Source: Madurella fahalii (Eukaryota; Ascomycota; Sordariomycetes; Sordariales). Taken from it: a DNA stretch of 64,000 nucleotides. The notes under the pieces were generated by a model. That model ran no database searches and was not told the DNA's origin. It saw only the letters and a program-made list of their open reading frames with translations. Of this stretch, positions 22,076-31,511 are shown piece after piece; within the stretch, counting starts at the first letter, position 1, and each line of letters begins with the position of its first letter. Both the position numbers and the translations under genes were made by a program. Location of the stretch: NCBI GenBank assembly GCA_029876055.1, contig CM056875.1:7837001-7901000 (forward strand), given 5' to 3'.

Positions 22076-23233
22076 ATGCCCCGGCTCCCGCCCTCTCTCT
22101 TTTGGCGTGCGCGGCGGGAGATCTCGCCCATGGCCACCCTCCTCCTCCCAGCCTGCCGAGACTTGCAGTCAGCCGCCAACGAGCTGCGCTGGATCCGCGA
22201 GCACGTCCAGGACACCCACTCTCCTATCCTTCCGAGTTTACGCGTATGGAGGCTCTGCGAGAAACGTGGAAAGGGTATCCCCTTGCAGTACGTTCTCGGT
22301 ACACAGCCGTTCGGCGACCTCGAGATCATGTGCCAACCGGGTGTTTTGATTCCCAGGCAAGTCCAATCACGACTCTCCCAAAAAGAGGGGGGGGGGGGGG
22401 GTGGGGGGACCCCCATTCCATCCTAAAGGAGCCACACACTAACAATCTACACCTCTACTACCAGACCGGAAACAGAAACCTACACCCTCCACCTCGCCTC
22501 CCTCCTCTCCAAAGAACCCCATCCGTCCTCATTCTCAATCCTAGACCTCTGCACCGGAACAGGGTGCATCCCCCTCCTCCTCACCCACACCCTCCTCAAT
22601 CCCCCTAACCCACCCCCGTCCCCAATCCACATAAGCACCCTCGGAATCGACATCTCCGCACGATCCGTCCACCTCTCCCGCCTCAACCTCCAACACAATA
22701 CCCGCCTCGGCCACTTCCCGCCACAAGTATGCCGAAATATAGCCTTCCACCAAGCCGACATCTTCTCCCCCACCTTCCTCCCTTTCTTACATTCCCAGTC
22801 CCAGCCACAGAGATGGGATATCCTCACCGCCAACCCGCCGTACATCTCCTCCGCGGGCTTCTCTCGCGACACGGCGCGGTCAGTGCGCAACCACGAGCCC
22901 AGGAGAGCACTGGTCCCGGATCCGCAGGCGGTAACTGGGTACGGGAGCTGTCGGCTCGAGGACGTGTTCTACGCGCGGTTGTTGGAGATCGCAGTCCAGC
23001 TGAAACCGAGACGGGTGTTACTGGAGGTGGGCGGGTGGGAGCAGGCTGGAAGAGTAGTGGGCATGTTAGGTAGCGGGGCAGAAAGGGAGTATAAACTGGT
23101 GGAGATATGGCGGGATGAGCCCGGTGGGGGTAATGGGAGGGTGGAGAGGATGGAGATTGGTGGGAAGGAGGTCGTGGTGAGGGGCGTGGGGAAGGGGAGG
23201 AGTGTTTATTTGGAGAGAGCGGAGGGAGAATAG
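22076..23233 (+). CDS. MTQ1: MTQ1/HemK mitochondrial N5-glutamine methyltransferase
   Basis: Exons 22076-22356 and 22465-23233, 349 residues. The intron has a GC donor (GCAAGT) and CCAG acceptor with a CACTAAC branch site; the join reads GVLIPR-PETETYTLHL, the HemK signature, so the GC donor is well supported. Further motifs: GIPLQYVLGTQPFGDL, the SAM-binding ILDLCTGTGCIPLLL, and N-P-P-Y at residues 217-220 in the substrate pocket. The enzyme methylates the glutamine of the GGQ motif in the mitochondrial peptide-chain release factor. The short N-terminus (MPRLPPSLFWRARREIS) is basic and hydroxylated, consistent with mitochondrial import. The gene converges on the mitochondrial leucyl-tRNA synthetase, so two mitochondrial translation genes are end to end with 97 bp between them. 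Confidence 0.9.
22357..22464 (+). other. MTQ1 intron with GC-AG borders and a G15 tract
   Basis: Donor GCAAGT, acceptor CCAG, 108 nt. It contains G15 at 22387-22401 followed by T and G6. No GT donor gives the conserved PETETYT frame. Confidence 0.85.
22387..22401 (+). repeat. G15 homopolymer in the MTQ1 intron
   Basis: Fifteen G, then T, then G6. The RNA could form a G-quadruplex. Confidence 0.9.
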
Positions 23234-23330
23234 GGAGAATAGGGGAGGTGGTAAAACAATATGTATGTTGTATCTGTATATGGACTGTCTATAACACAAG
23301 CAGCTGCTACGAGTACAGCGAGGTACTACC

Positions 23331-26198
23331 TCATAATACAAAATTTACAAGCCTCCCCTCCTTGATCACAATCACCTTCTTTACCTTCTCCACGTCAACC
23401 GTCCCGTTAGCTAGCCTCGTCTTCCCCTCATCCGTCTTCAATATCTCCGCCACAACCCACTCCCTCAACTCATCCCCAACCAGCCCTGCCCCCGGCTTCG
23501 GAATGTCCACCACAAACCTCAGCTTGCCATTCACCTGCACCGCACAAGGCTGCTTCCTCGGCTGCAGCAGCCCCAGCGTTCCGTCCAGTACCGGGAATCT
23601 CGCCTTGCCATCCCCTTTGAACATGGACTCCCCATGCCCCAAGCCCAACAAGCTCCAGCACTCCTCGGCAAATGCCGGTGTGATGGGCGCCATCATGCGC
23701 AGCAGTGCCGACACGGCCTGCCTCTGGATCTCCACACTCGCCTCGCCGCTCAGTCCCAGGACGATATTCGTCAGCGTCATGAGGTCCGACACGACCGTGT
23801 TGAGCGCATACACCTTCTCGTACGACGCCGTGACCGAGGCAATCGTCTTCTGGACCTCGCGCCAGACGGCCGCGTCTGCGTCCCACTGTACCAGTTCCTG
23901 CGCGCTCATCGAGCCGATCTTGCCTAAGGTTCTCTCAAAGTACGTTTTAGGTGTGGTGCTGCTATTGTCTGCCGCTGCCGGGCCGAGCTTCAGGACGAAA
24001 TCATGTACCCGTCCGAGCCAGCGGGTCACGCCAACGATCTTTTCGCCGTCCCAGTCGAGGATCTCGCTGACGGGGGCCTGGAAGAGCATGTGCGCCCGTG
24101 TCGCGTCGGCGCCGTGCTGCGTAATGACGTTGGTGGGGTCGACGCCGTTGTGTTTGGACTTGGACATCTTTTCGTAACTGACCGTGGATGTCGCTCCTGT
24201 TGCAAGAACCTTTGGATTTAGGGGATCGCTCAGGTCGACTTCGTCTGGCTTAAGGAATTTACCGGTGGACGGGTCGCTGTACGTCTTGCCGTGCACCATG
24301 CCCTGCGTTATCAGCCGCTGGAAAGGCTCATGTGCTTTGTCTGAGGTTTCTCCCTCCCTAGACACCAGAGAGGACGTCATGAGAAACTTGTAAATGAACC
24401 GGGCATAGAGCAGGTGCAGAATGGCGTGCTCAATGCCGCCGATGTAGAGATCAACCGGCAGGATGGACTTGGCCTTGTCAGCCGAGAAGGGTGCGTCCGC
24501 ATTATGCGAGTCAATGAAGCGCATGTAGTACCAACTGGAATCGACGAATGTGTCCATTGTGTCCGTGTCCCGCTTGGCAGGGCCGTTGCACTTCGGGCAA
24601 GGCGTGTTAACCCAGTCATCGAGGGTCTCCAGTGGATTGCCCGTCTTCTTGCCGGCCCAATGCTCGTCAACCTCTGGCAGCATCACCGGCAGCTGCTCGT
24701 CAGGTACCGGCACCGCACCGCACGAGCTACAGTGAACGATGGGGATGGGAGTGCCCCAATACCGTTGACGGCTAATCAGCCAGTCTCTGAGGCGCCATTT
24801 CTCAACTGGTTGCGCCAGTCCAGCGGCCTCGAGCATCGACACGAGCATCTGGCCAGCTTCCTTTGACGACTTGCCCTTATACAAGCCGCTGTGCTCCGTC
24901 ATGATGCCGTGGTCGACGAATGGATTGTTCTGCATGGCTGTCGTCGACTCGTCTTCCGACGCCGCTAGCACAAACCGGACAGGCTCGTCGTAGTGGTGGG
25001 TTTTCCAGAAAGCGTGATCGCGAACGTCATGCGCCGGCACGCCCATCACCGCCCCCTCGCCGTAGTCGCCAATCACGTACGGTGCGACGTACACGGGTAT
25101 GGATTGTTTGGTGGCGTCAGGCGACCCTTCATGATAGGCTAAGGGGTTAACGGCGCGGATGTGAGGAAGCATGTACCCAACCTTGGAGTCGGGAGGTAGC
25201 CCAGGGAGTGTGTCGAGGAAGGCCTGGAGTTCGGGGTCTTTCTTGGCCAGTTGAGCCACAACCGGGTGGGTCGATGCGAGTGCCAGGTACTGCACCCCGA
25301 AGAGAGTCTCCGGCCGGCTGGTGAAAACCTCAATTGCGGCGTGCACGTCATGTACAAATGCCATGAGTGGGAACTTGATGGTGGCGCCAGTGGACTTGCC
25401 CAGCCAGTTCTTTTGCATTGCCAACACCCTCTCGGGCCACGCTTCATCCTTGGCCAAGACATCTAAATCTTGGAGCAGAGACTCTCGGAACCGCGAGATG
25501 CGGAGGAACCACTGCTTCAGTTTCCTCTTCTCGACCTTGGCGCCGGACCGCCACGAGCACCCGTTGGCGTCGACCTGCTCGTTCGCCAGCACCGTCTTGT
25601 CGACGGGGTCGTAGTTGACCTCGGCTTCATCCTGGTAGGCGAGCCCTTGCTCGTGTAAGAGGAGGAAGATCTTTTGAGTGTGCTTGTAGAAGCTCGGGTC
25701 GCAGGTTGCCAGCTCACGGGACCAGTCCCAAGACCCATTCATCATGTCGAGCTGTTCCTTCATCTTGGCAATATTCGCTCGTGTCCAAGTGGCAGGGTTG
25801 ATGCCTCTCTCAATGGCGGCGTTTTCGGCGGGCAGCCCGAAGGCGTCCCAACCCATGGGCAGCAGGACATTCTGACCCTGCAAAGAGTGGAATCTCGCGA
25901 CAACATCGGCGATGGTGTAGACGCGGAGATGCCCCAGGTGCAGGTAGCCCGAGGGGTACGGGAACATGGGCAGGACGTACTTGCCTGGGGTGCTATCATC
26001 GGCCTTCAAGGAAGCCCATTTCTCCCGCCACTTCTGATCAAGCGCGGGCAGATCTAACTTGGCGTCGGCGTAGCTTCTAGCTGTGGCGCTGAGGCCTCGG
26101 AGCGCAATCCGGGGACGGTAGCATGGAACAGACCCGAGAACTAGCAAGCCCGCCTTGGGTAGCGTGCGGCCAATTGACCTCCTGAGAATCAGCGGCAT
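23331..26198 (-). CDS. NAM2: Mitochondrial leucyl-tRNA synthetase
   Basis: Single exon, 955 residues from the ATG at 26198. The first 45 residues (MPLILRRSIGRTLPKAGLL) form a mitochondrial leader. Class I motifs are HLGH at 87-90 and KMSKS at 677-681. YPSGYLHLGHLRVYTIAD and NVLLPMGWDAFGLPAENAA are the bacterial-type LeuRS signature, and an editing (CP1) domain holds TSRPETLFGVQYLALASTH. It charges mitochondrial tRNA-Leu. The orthologue is leu-5 in Neurospora and NAM2 in yeast; the latter also assists group I intron splicing, which cannot be judged from sequence here. The zinc-like CSSCG and CPKC pairs near residues 500-550 are present. Confidence 0.95.
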   Translation of the reverse strand: MPLILRRSIGRTLPKAGLLVLGSVPCYRPRIALRGLSATARSYADAKLDLPALDQKWREKWASLKADDSTPGKYVLPMFPYPSGYLHLGHLRVYTIADVVARFHSLQGQNVLLPMGWDAFGLPAENAAIERGINPATWTRANIAKMKEQLDMMNGSWDWSRELATCDPSFYKHTQKIFLLLHEQGLAYQDEAEVNYDPVDKTVLANEQVDANGCSWRSGAKVEKRKLKQWFLRISRFRESLLQDLDVLAKDEAWPERVLAMQKNWLGKSTGATIKFPLMAFVHDVHAAIEVFTSRPETLFGVQYLALASTHPVVAQLAKKDPELQAFLDTLPGLPPDSKVGYMLPHIRAVNPLAYHEGSPDATKQSIPVYVAPYVIGDYGEGAVMGVPAHDVRDHAFWKTHHYDEPVRFVLAASEDESTTAMQNNPFVDHGIMTEHSGLYKGKSSKEAGQMLVSMLEAAGLAQPVEKWRLRDWLISRQRYWGTPIPIVHCSSCGAVPVPDEQLPVMLPEVDEHWAGKKTGNPLETLDDWVNTPCPKCNGPAKRDTDTMDTFVDSSWYYMRFIDSHNADAPFSADKAKSILPVDLYIGGIEHAILHLLYARFIYKFLMTSSLVSREGETSDKAHEPFQRLITQGMVHGKTYSDPSTGKFLKPDEVDLSDPLNPKVLATGATSTVSYEKMSKSKHNGVDPTNVITQHGADATRAHMLFQAPVSEILDWDGEKIVGVTRWLGRVHDFVLKLGPAAADNSSTTPKTYFERTLGKIGSMSAQELVQWDADAAVWREVQKTIASVTASYEKVYALNTVVSDLMTLTNIVLGLSGEASVEIQRQAVSALLRMMAPITPAFAEECWSLLGLGHGESMFKGDGKARFPVLDGTLGLLQPRKQPCAVQVNGKLRFVVDIPKPGAGLVGDELREWVVAEILKTDEGKTRLANGTVDVEKVKKVIVIKEGRLVNFVL

Positions 26199-27184
26199 GA
26201 TGATTACATCGTAGAGGTTGGCTGGGGGTAGGTGCCGGGCTTCAAGCTTGCATCATGCTCGGCCGTCATGCAATCAGTTATTTGAAGCTCGCTTTAAGTA
26301 GCTGCAGGGGGTTGGAGCTTTCAGAAAAACAAAGTGGATCCGGGCCATCGTCATAACGAACAATGGCCCGTGCATTAACTGAGTTGTCATGGAGCAACCG
26401 ATCCGGATACGGTATCTTTGGCCTCGATTCCAGAAATATGGCTAATACTCCATTCAGAAACTGCAGCAGATGGAGAAAGGAACCGTTGTTCCCAGATGGT
26501 TGTTGGATATCTCCATGGCCCCATCGCGTCGTCTCCAGTCAAGGTCCCCGTTTTGTTGATAGGGCAGTCACCGAACAGGGCTAAACACCGCGCGTATCGC
26601 ATTAGCAGCTCACAAATGCCGGAACCGGGGTGCCGAAATCTTGGCCCCTGCCAAGCGCTTAGTGGAAGACCCGTTGGCAAAGACCCCACAACGTCTTGGC
26701 TTCCGTTTCCTGGTGACCTCCCGCAACACCCCCTTTGATCTCATTCAAGATGCAGGCCCACACAGATCGCTCTCTGTAGTCCCCTTTGCTTCGACACGCC
26801 GGCACGGTTTCGGCGCTCGACCTGGCTCAATTTTGACGCCAAAGCTGCCTTTAATACCGTACATACATCTATCTAATCAAGACCTGAGACGGCAGTGTCG
26901 TCTGCGTCCCTCTAGTTCCAGCCGAAACCACGAACCGCATCTTCGAACCCGACCCTGACAGCGGCCACATTCACAACCACGTCACCGGCCCCAAACCCCG
27001 TCCTCTTGTTGGCCCCGTCCAAAGAGAAACCTAGCATTCAAATCCACCGTCGCATCGTTACCGACATGATCATCCCTCCAACGAGAGCATCAGGGGAATA
27101 GTCAAAACTTCGCCAGCGCAAATCGGTTACCACCAAAGTCGCACACACACGGGGGCCCTTATCACAGAGGTCTCCGACCCGGCA
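26199..27184. other. Divergent promoter region of mitochondrial LeuRS and the permease
   Basis: Nearly 1 kb separating divergent genes. I see no coding pattern or RNA gene. Confidence 0.5.
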
Positions 27185-29132
27185 ATGCCGCCGCTCTACT
27201 CCAACTTCCCACACGATGCGCGAGATTCGCTCGAACTAGCCTCGCTCGCGAGCTCCAGCCCTGGCGCCGCTACCACCGAAACCGATTCGAGACCGAGCAT
27301 CTCGTCGTCGCGGCGAGCCTCGCTTGAGCAGGATGACCCGCTAGACGGTGCCAACCCTGCCGTGCGCAGCCGGCCCGAGCACCACAGCCGGTCGTTTTCC
27401 GTATCCTCGACCTTCGAGTTTGCCTCGAACCTCTTCCCGCTCTCGTCTACCACCGCCGCCGGATACGCCCCGCTCGGCGCCCCGGCCTCGGCGAGCCACC
27501 CGAATGGCGGGCTAGCGGGCGCTTCTCTGGAGAAGCACAAGACGTTGACGTACCTGAACGGGCTGTCGCTCATTGTCGGGCTGATCATTGGGTCGGGCAT
27601 CTTCTCGTCGCCAAGCCAGGTCAACACCAACGCCGGTTCGCCGGGGGCTGCGATAATCGTGTGGATTGTGGCGGGCATTCTGGCCTGGACGGGCGCGGCG
27701 AGCTATGCGGAGTTGGGAGGCGCGATACCGCTGAACGGAGGAGCCCAGATATACCTCTCCAAGATATTCGGGGAGCTGGCGGGTTTCCTGTTTACATGGG
27801 TGGCGGTTCTCGTCCTGAAGCCCGGCGGCAATGCCATCGTCGCCATCATCATGGGCGAGTACCTGGTAAGAGCCTTTGTTGGGCCCGAGGCCGAGATGGT
27901 CAGTCCGTGGATCAACAAAGGGGTTGCGATCGGGGGCCTATTTCTGGTGACGTTCCTGAACAGCGTCTCGACCCGGTTGGGGACGCGGATTAACGACATG
28001 CTCATGTTTTTGAAATTCGTCGCATTGCTCGGCGTTACGATCATAGGGATAGTGGTTGCCGTCACGGGATTCTCGTTTTCGGGCACGGCGAATCTGGACT
28101 GGAAGAATCACGAGTGGTTCGAGGGAACTAAGATGGATGCATCCGCCTGGGCCGTGGCGTTGTACGCCGGCCTGTGGGCTTTTGACGGATGGGATAACGC
28201 AAGTTCTCCCACACTCCCGTCCGACCCAATCTCGACATACTGACACGGTGCAGACCAACTACGTTGTAGGGGAATTCCGCAACCCTAGCAGGGACCTCCC
28301 CCGCGTCATCCACACGGCCATGCCGCTCGTCATCATCAGCTACATTCTCGCCAACATCGCCTACTTTTTCGTCCTCCCTCTTGACGCGCTCAACTCCTCC
28401 AACACCGTCGCCGTCATGTTCGGCGCCAAGGTATTCGGTCCCGCGGGCTCCCTCGTCCTAGCGCTGATCGTCTCGGCGTCGTGCTTCGGCGCCCTCAATT
28501 CTTCGACCTTCACCTCCAGCCGCCTCGTCTACGTTGCCGGCAAAGAAGGCTACATCCCCTCCTATTTCGGCCGCCTCGGCACCGGCAGCAGCGCCGCAGA
28601 CGCCCACCTCCCCTCCCTCTCCCACCCGCTACGCACCCGCTCCTGGCTCAAGAAGAAACTCGCAGCCCTCTTCGGCGACGAAGACGCGGGCTTGTTCTTC
28701 ACGCCCATCCCCGCCCTGATCCTCAACGGGACCCTCACCGTCGCATACGTCCTTGTTGGCGAGTTCTCCACCCTGATCACCTTCTACGGCGTGGCCGGGT
28801 ACACGTTCTACTTCCTCACCGTGCTGGGGCTGATCGTGCTGCGCGTGCGCGAGCCCAACCTGGAGCGGCCCTACCGCACGTGGATCACGACGCCCATCAT
28901 CTTTTGCTGCGTCAGCCTGTTCCTCCTGAGCAGGGCCGTCTTTGCCCAGCCGATGCAGACGCTGATCGTGGTGGGGTTCGTGGTCGCCGGCGTGCCCGTG
29001 TACTACCTCTGGCGGGTGAGGAGGCTACGGTCCCGGACGAGGGGCCGGAACCAGGCGTATAAGCGGGAGGTTGGTGGAGACGGGGGAGAAGGGAGGCGGT
29101 GGTGGAAGTTCTGGACTTGGGGCAGGAGGTGA
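27185..29132 (+). CDS. Amino-acid permease, LAT/high-affinity methionine permease type
   Basis: Exons 27185-28198 and 28254-29132, 630 residues. The 55-nt intron has a GC donor (GCAAGT) and GCAG acceptor; splicing gives AFDGWDN-TNYVVGEFRNP, the conserved permease segment. A disordered serine-rich cytosolic tail of about 115 residues precedes about twelve membrane spans. The first span has LSLIVGLIIGSGIFSSP, the APC-superfamily substrate motif, and the sixth-span region AGLWAFDGWDN matches the L-type/Mup1-like group. A long loop near 460-500 separates spans 8 and 9. Likely plasma-membrane uptake of methionine or other neutral amino acids; the substrate is inferred from family only. Fungal relatives of Mup1 and Mup3 are the closest description. 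Confidence 0.82.
28199..28253 (+). other. GC-AG intron of the permease gene
   Basis: 55 nt, GCAAGT donor, ACTGAC branch site, GCAG acceptor. Neither flanking GT gives the conserved WDNTNYVVGEF. Confidence 0.85.
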
Positions 29133-29831
29133 TTCTGGCTTCGGGAAAGCCGGGGGTTTCCTGCTTCTGCTGGAGAGCATTGCATAAGCCCGCTCGCATT
29201 GGACGGGGACATATACCGATGCATAATATCATCCGCTCACGCGCGGTGATCTGGGAGGAGAGAGCGTGCCGGACGGGTGCCTGGGTCTGATATACTAAGT
29301 AGCATAATAAACGCGATACCACACCACAGCGTAGTCTTAATCGGTGATACATAGGCGGAGTGGTTTGGTTGGTTGGTTTCAATGCTACGAGCTGTGCTCT
29401 GAATAATAGCTTGCTTTTCGGATTGTAAACGAACGACCCTCCGGGACCGAACCCCTGTTGTCATCGTCATCTTCGCCTGCGTTCACCTTTTTCGTTCATG
29501 ACATCGTCTTGTGGTGTGTCTCTGTAGTAAGACAAATGACAAACAAGGTCTACAGCCCACAAAGATAATTTCGCCCGGTCCGGAAAGACAGGCTCAAGTT
29601 TTGAAATAATGCACGGAAGTTGGCTCAATAATAATCGCATTCATAACTCATAACGTTGAACGCGGCCCAAGAGACGACTCCTATCATAATCTCGGTGACT
29701 ACCCGCTCAGCCGCGGTATATACACTTCGCTTGCAAAACCCGCCCATCGAAACCCGACCTGACAAGTAGGAACCTAGTAAAAAAAAAAAAAAAACACCAT
29801 GAACATCCGCCCCTTCCCCTTCCCAACCAAC
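29133..29831. other. Convergent 3' regions of the permease and formate dehydrogenase genes
   Basis: About 700 bp, relatively AT-rich. An A16 tract at 29779-29794 lies 37 bp beyond the formate dehydrogenase stop codon. No gene was recognised. Confidence 0.5.
29779..29794. repeat. A16 tract downstream of formate dehydrogenase
   Basis: It reads as T16 in the fdh 3' untranslated direction and may lie within its 3' UTR. Confidence 0.9.
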
Positions 29832-31511
29832 TTAGGCCTTGTTCCGCTGTCCATAAGCCTTGGTGGCATAATCGCCGTTGTGTACGATCAGGTCCTCGGG
29901 CCTGTAGTCGAACCTGCCGGACAGGTAGCTGTCCAGGATGGACTTGACGCCGTCGGCGTAGCGCTTCTGGGCGTCGAGCGAGGTGCCGCTGACGTGGGGG
30001 ACCATGGCGTTGCCGCCGCCGAAGGGGTTCTTGGCGGTGCGGAGCGGGTGGTCGGCGGGGGCGGGCTGGGGGAACCAGACGTCGCCGCCGTAGCCGCGGA
30101 GGTGGCCGGTGCGCAGGGCCTCGGCGACATCCTCCTTGACAACGATGGCGCCGCGGGCCGTGTTGACGAGCCACGAGCCGGGCTTCATCTTGGCGATCAG
30201 GTCCTTGTTGAAGAGGCCGCGCGTCTTCTCGTGCAGCGGGCAGTTGATGGTGACCACGTCGCACTGCGAGACGAGCTCCTCGAGCGTGTCGACGCGGCGG
30301 CAGCCAATCTCCTTCTCCTTCTCGGGCGACAGCGGCTGGTAGTCGTAGTAGAGGAGCTCCTTGCAGTCGAACGGCTTGAGGCGGCGCAGGACGCGCTCGC
30401 CGATGCGGCCCACAGCGACGGTGCCCACCACCTTGCCCTCAAGGTCAAACTCGTTCTTGGCAGCCTCGGCCACGTCCCACCGGCCGGCCTCGATCATCTC
30501 GTGCGCGGGGACAAAGTTGCGGACGAGGATGAGGATGGTCATGACGACATGCTCGGCGACCGAGACGACATTGGAGCCGGTTACTTCGGCGACGGTGATG
30601 CCCCCGTTGGTCTTGTTGGCGGCATTGAGGTCGACGTGGTCCGAGCCGATGCCGGCTGTGACGGCGAGCTTGAGCTTCTTGGCCTTGGCGAGGCGCTCGG
30701 CTGTCAGGTAGCCGGGGTGGAAGCTGGGGCTGGTGTTATTTTTTGACAGTGGGGGAGCTTGGGCGGGATAAAACTCACGGAGTGGTGATGATGATCTCGG
30801 CGTCGACCAGCTCCTTGTCAAAGGTCGAGTTCTCGCCCTCTTTATCCGACGTTGTCACCAAGGTGTGGCCCTGGTCCTCGAGCCACTTGCGGATTCCGAG
30901 CTCGTTCTCGGTGGTTCCGAGGAGTTCGGGGACCTTGGTTGTTCATCACCGAGTCAGCACAAATTCCCCTGATCCAACGAACCCCCTTGTCGTGTTGGTC
31001 CCGGAACGCCGGATGCCCCACAGCGCTGCGCCGTGCCGGACATCTCGCCAAGACGGGTCGCTACCGTTGCATCTCCACTTTCCCGAACTCTCCGATCGCT
31101 CAACCCTGGGAGCGGGGCCGTGACGCACAAAAGCTCCACGGTACCCCGCACTCCGAGTTGAGGCACCCGGCACATCGTCTCCCATCTCCAAATGGTCGCG
31201 TGTGCTGCTGTGTGGCACGAAAGAGTATAGAAGGGTAAAATTGGAATTCGTCATACCTCCTCGGCGTGCTTGCCGCCATCGTACAGAATAAGAAGAACTT
31301 TGACCTTTTCACGTTGTGTCGTTAGCAAGCGAGCCGTGGTTTTGGAGATCTGTCGGCCGAGCTTCTCAGAGTTCCCGCCTAAGAGAGCGCTTCCCAGGGT
31401 GCGGGAATGTGTGTGCAACGCAGCCCTCCAAGCATTTGAGCGCGGGACTGGGGCCACCAGAGAAGGCAACCGAGAACGGAGGAGAGAAGCGGAGCGAGCA
31501 AGAAATACCAT
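29832..31511 (-). CDS. fdh: NAD-dependent formate dehydrogenase with leader-like N-terminal extension
   Basis: Exons 31257-31511, 30779-30933 and 29832-30723, 433 residues. Introns are 323 nt (GTATGA...CAAG) and 55 nt (GTGAGT...CCAG). The core reads VKVLLILYDGGKHAEE-VPELLGTTENELGIRKWLE, then TTPFHPGYLTAERLAKAKKLKLAVTAG, IGSDHVDLNAANK, the cofactor loop AVGRIGERVLRRLKPFD, NTARGAIV, and FPQPAPADHPLR and HVSGTSLDAQ with the catalytic His. It oxidises formate to CO2 with NAD and belongs to the D-2-hydroxyacid dehydrogenase family. Neurospora FDH starts at the VKVLAVLYDGG position; here about 70 extra residues (MVFLARSASLLRSRLPSLV) look like a mitochondrial presequence, and no methionine exists at the Neurospora start. 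Confidence 0.93.
30934..31256 (-). other. Long first intron of formate dehydrogenase (323 nt)
   Basis: GTATGA donor, GCTGAC branch site near the 3' end and CAAG acceptor. It is several times longer than most introns in the window. Confidence 0.8.

Noticed and set aside
25674..26057. Plus-strand frame of 127 codons
   Set aside because: Antisense of mitochondrial LeuRS.
30946..31254. Frames inside the first fdh intron
   Set aside because: The FDH core sequence needs this stretch removed; composition is not coding.
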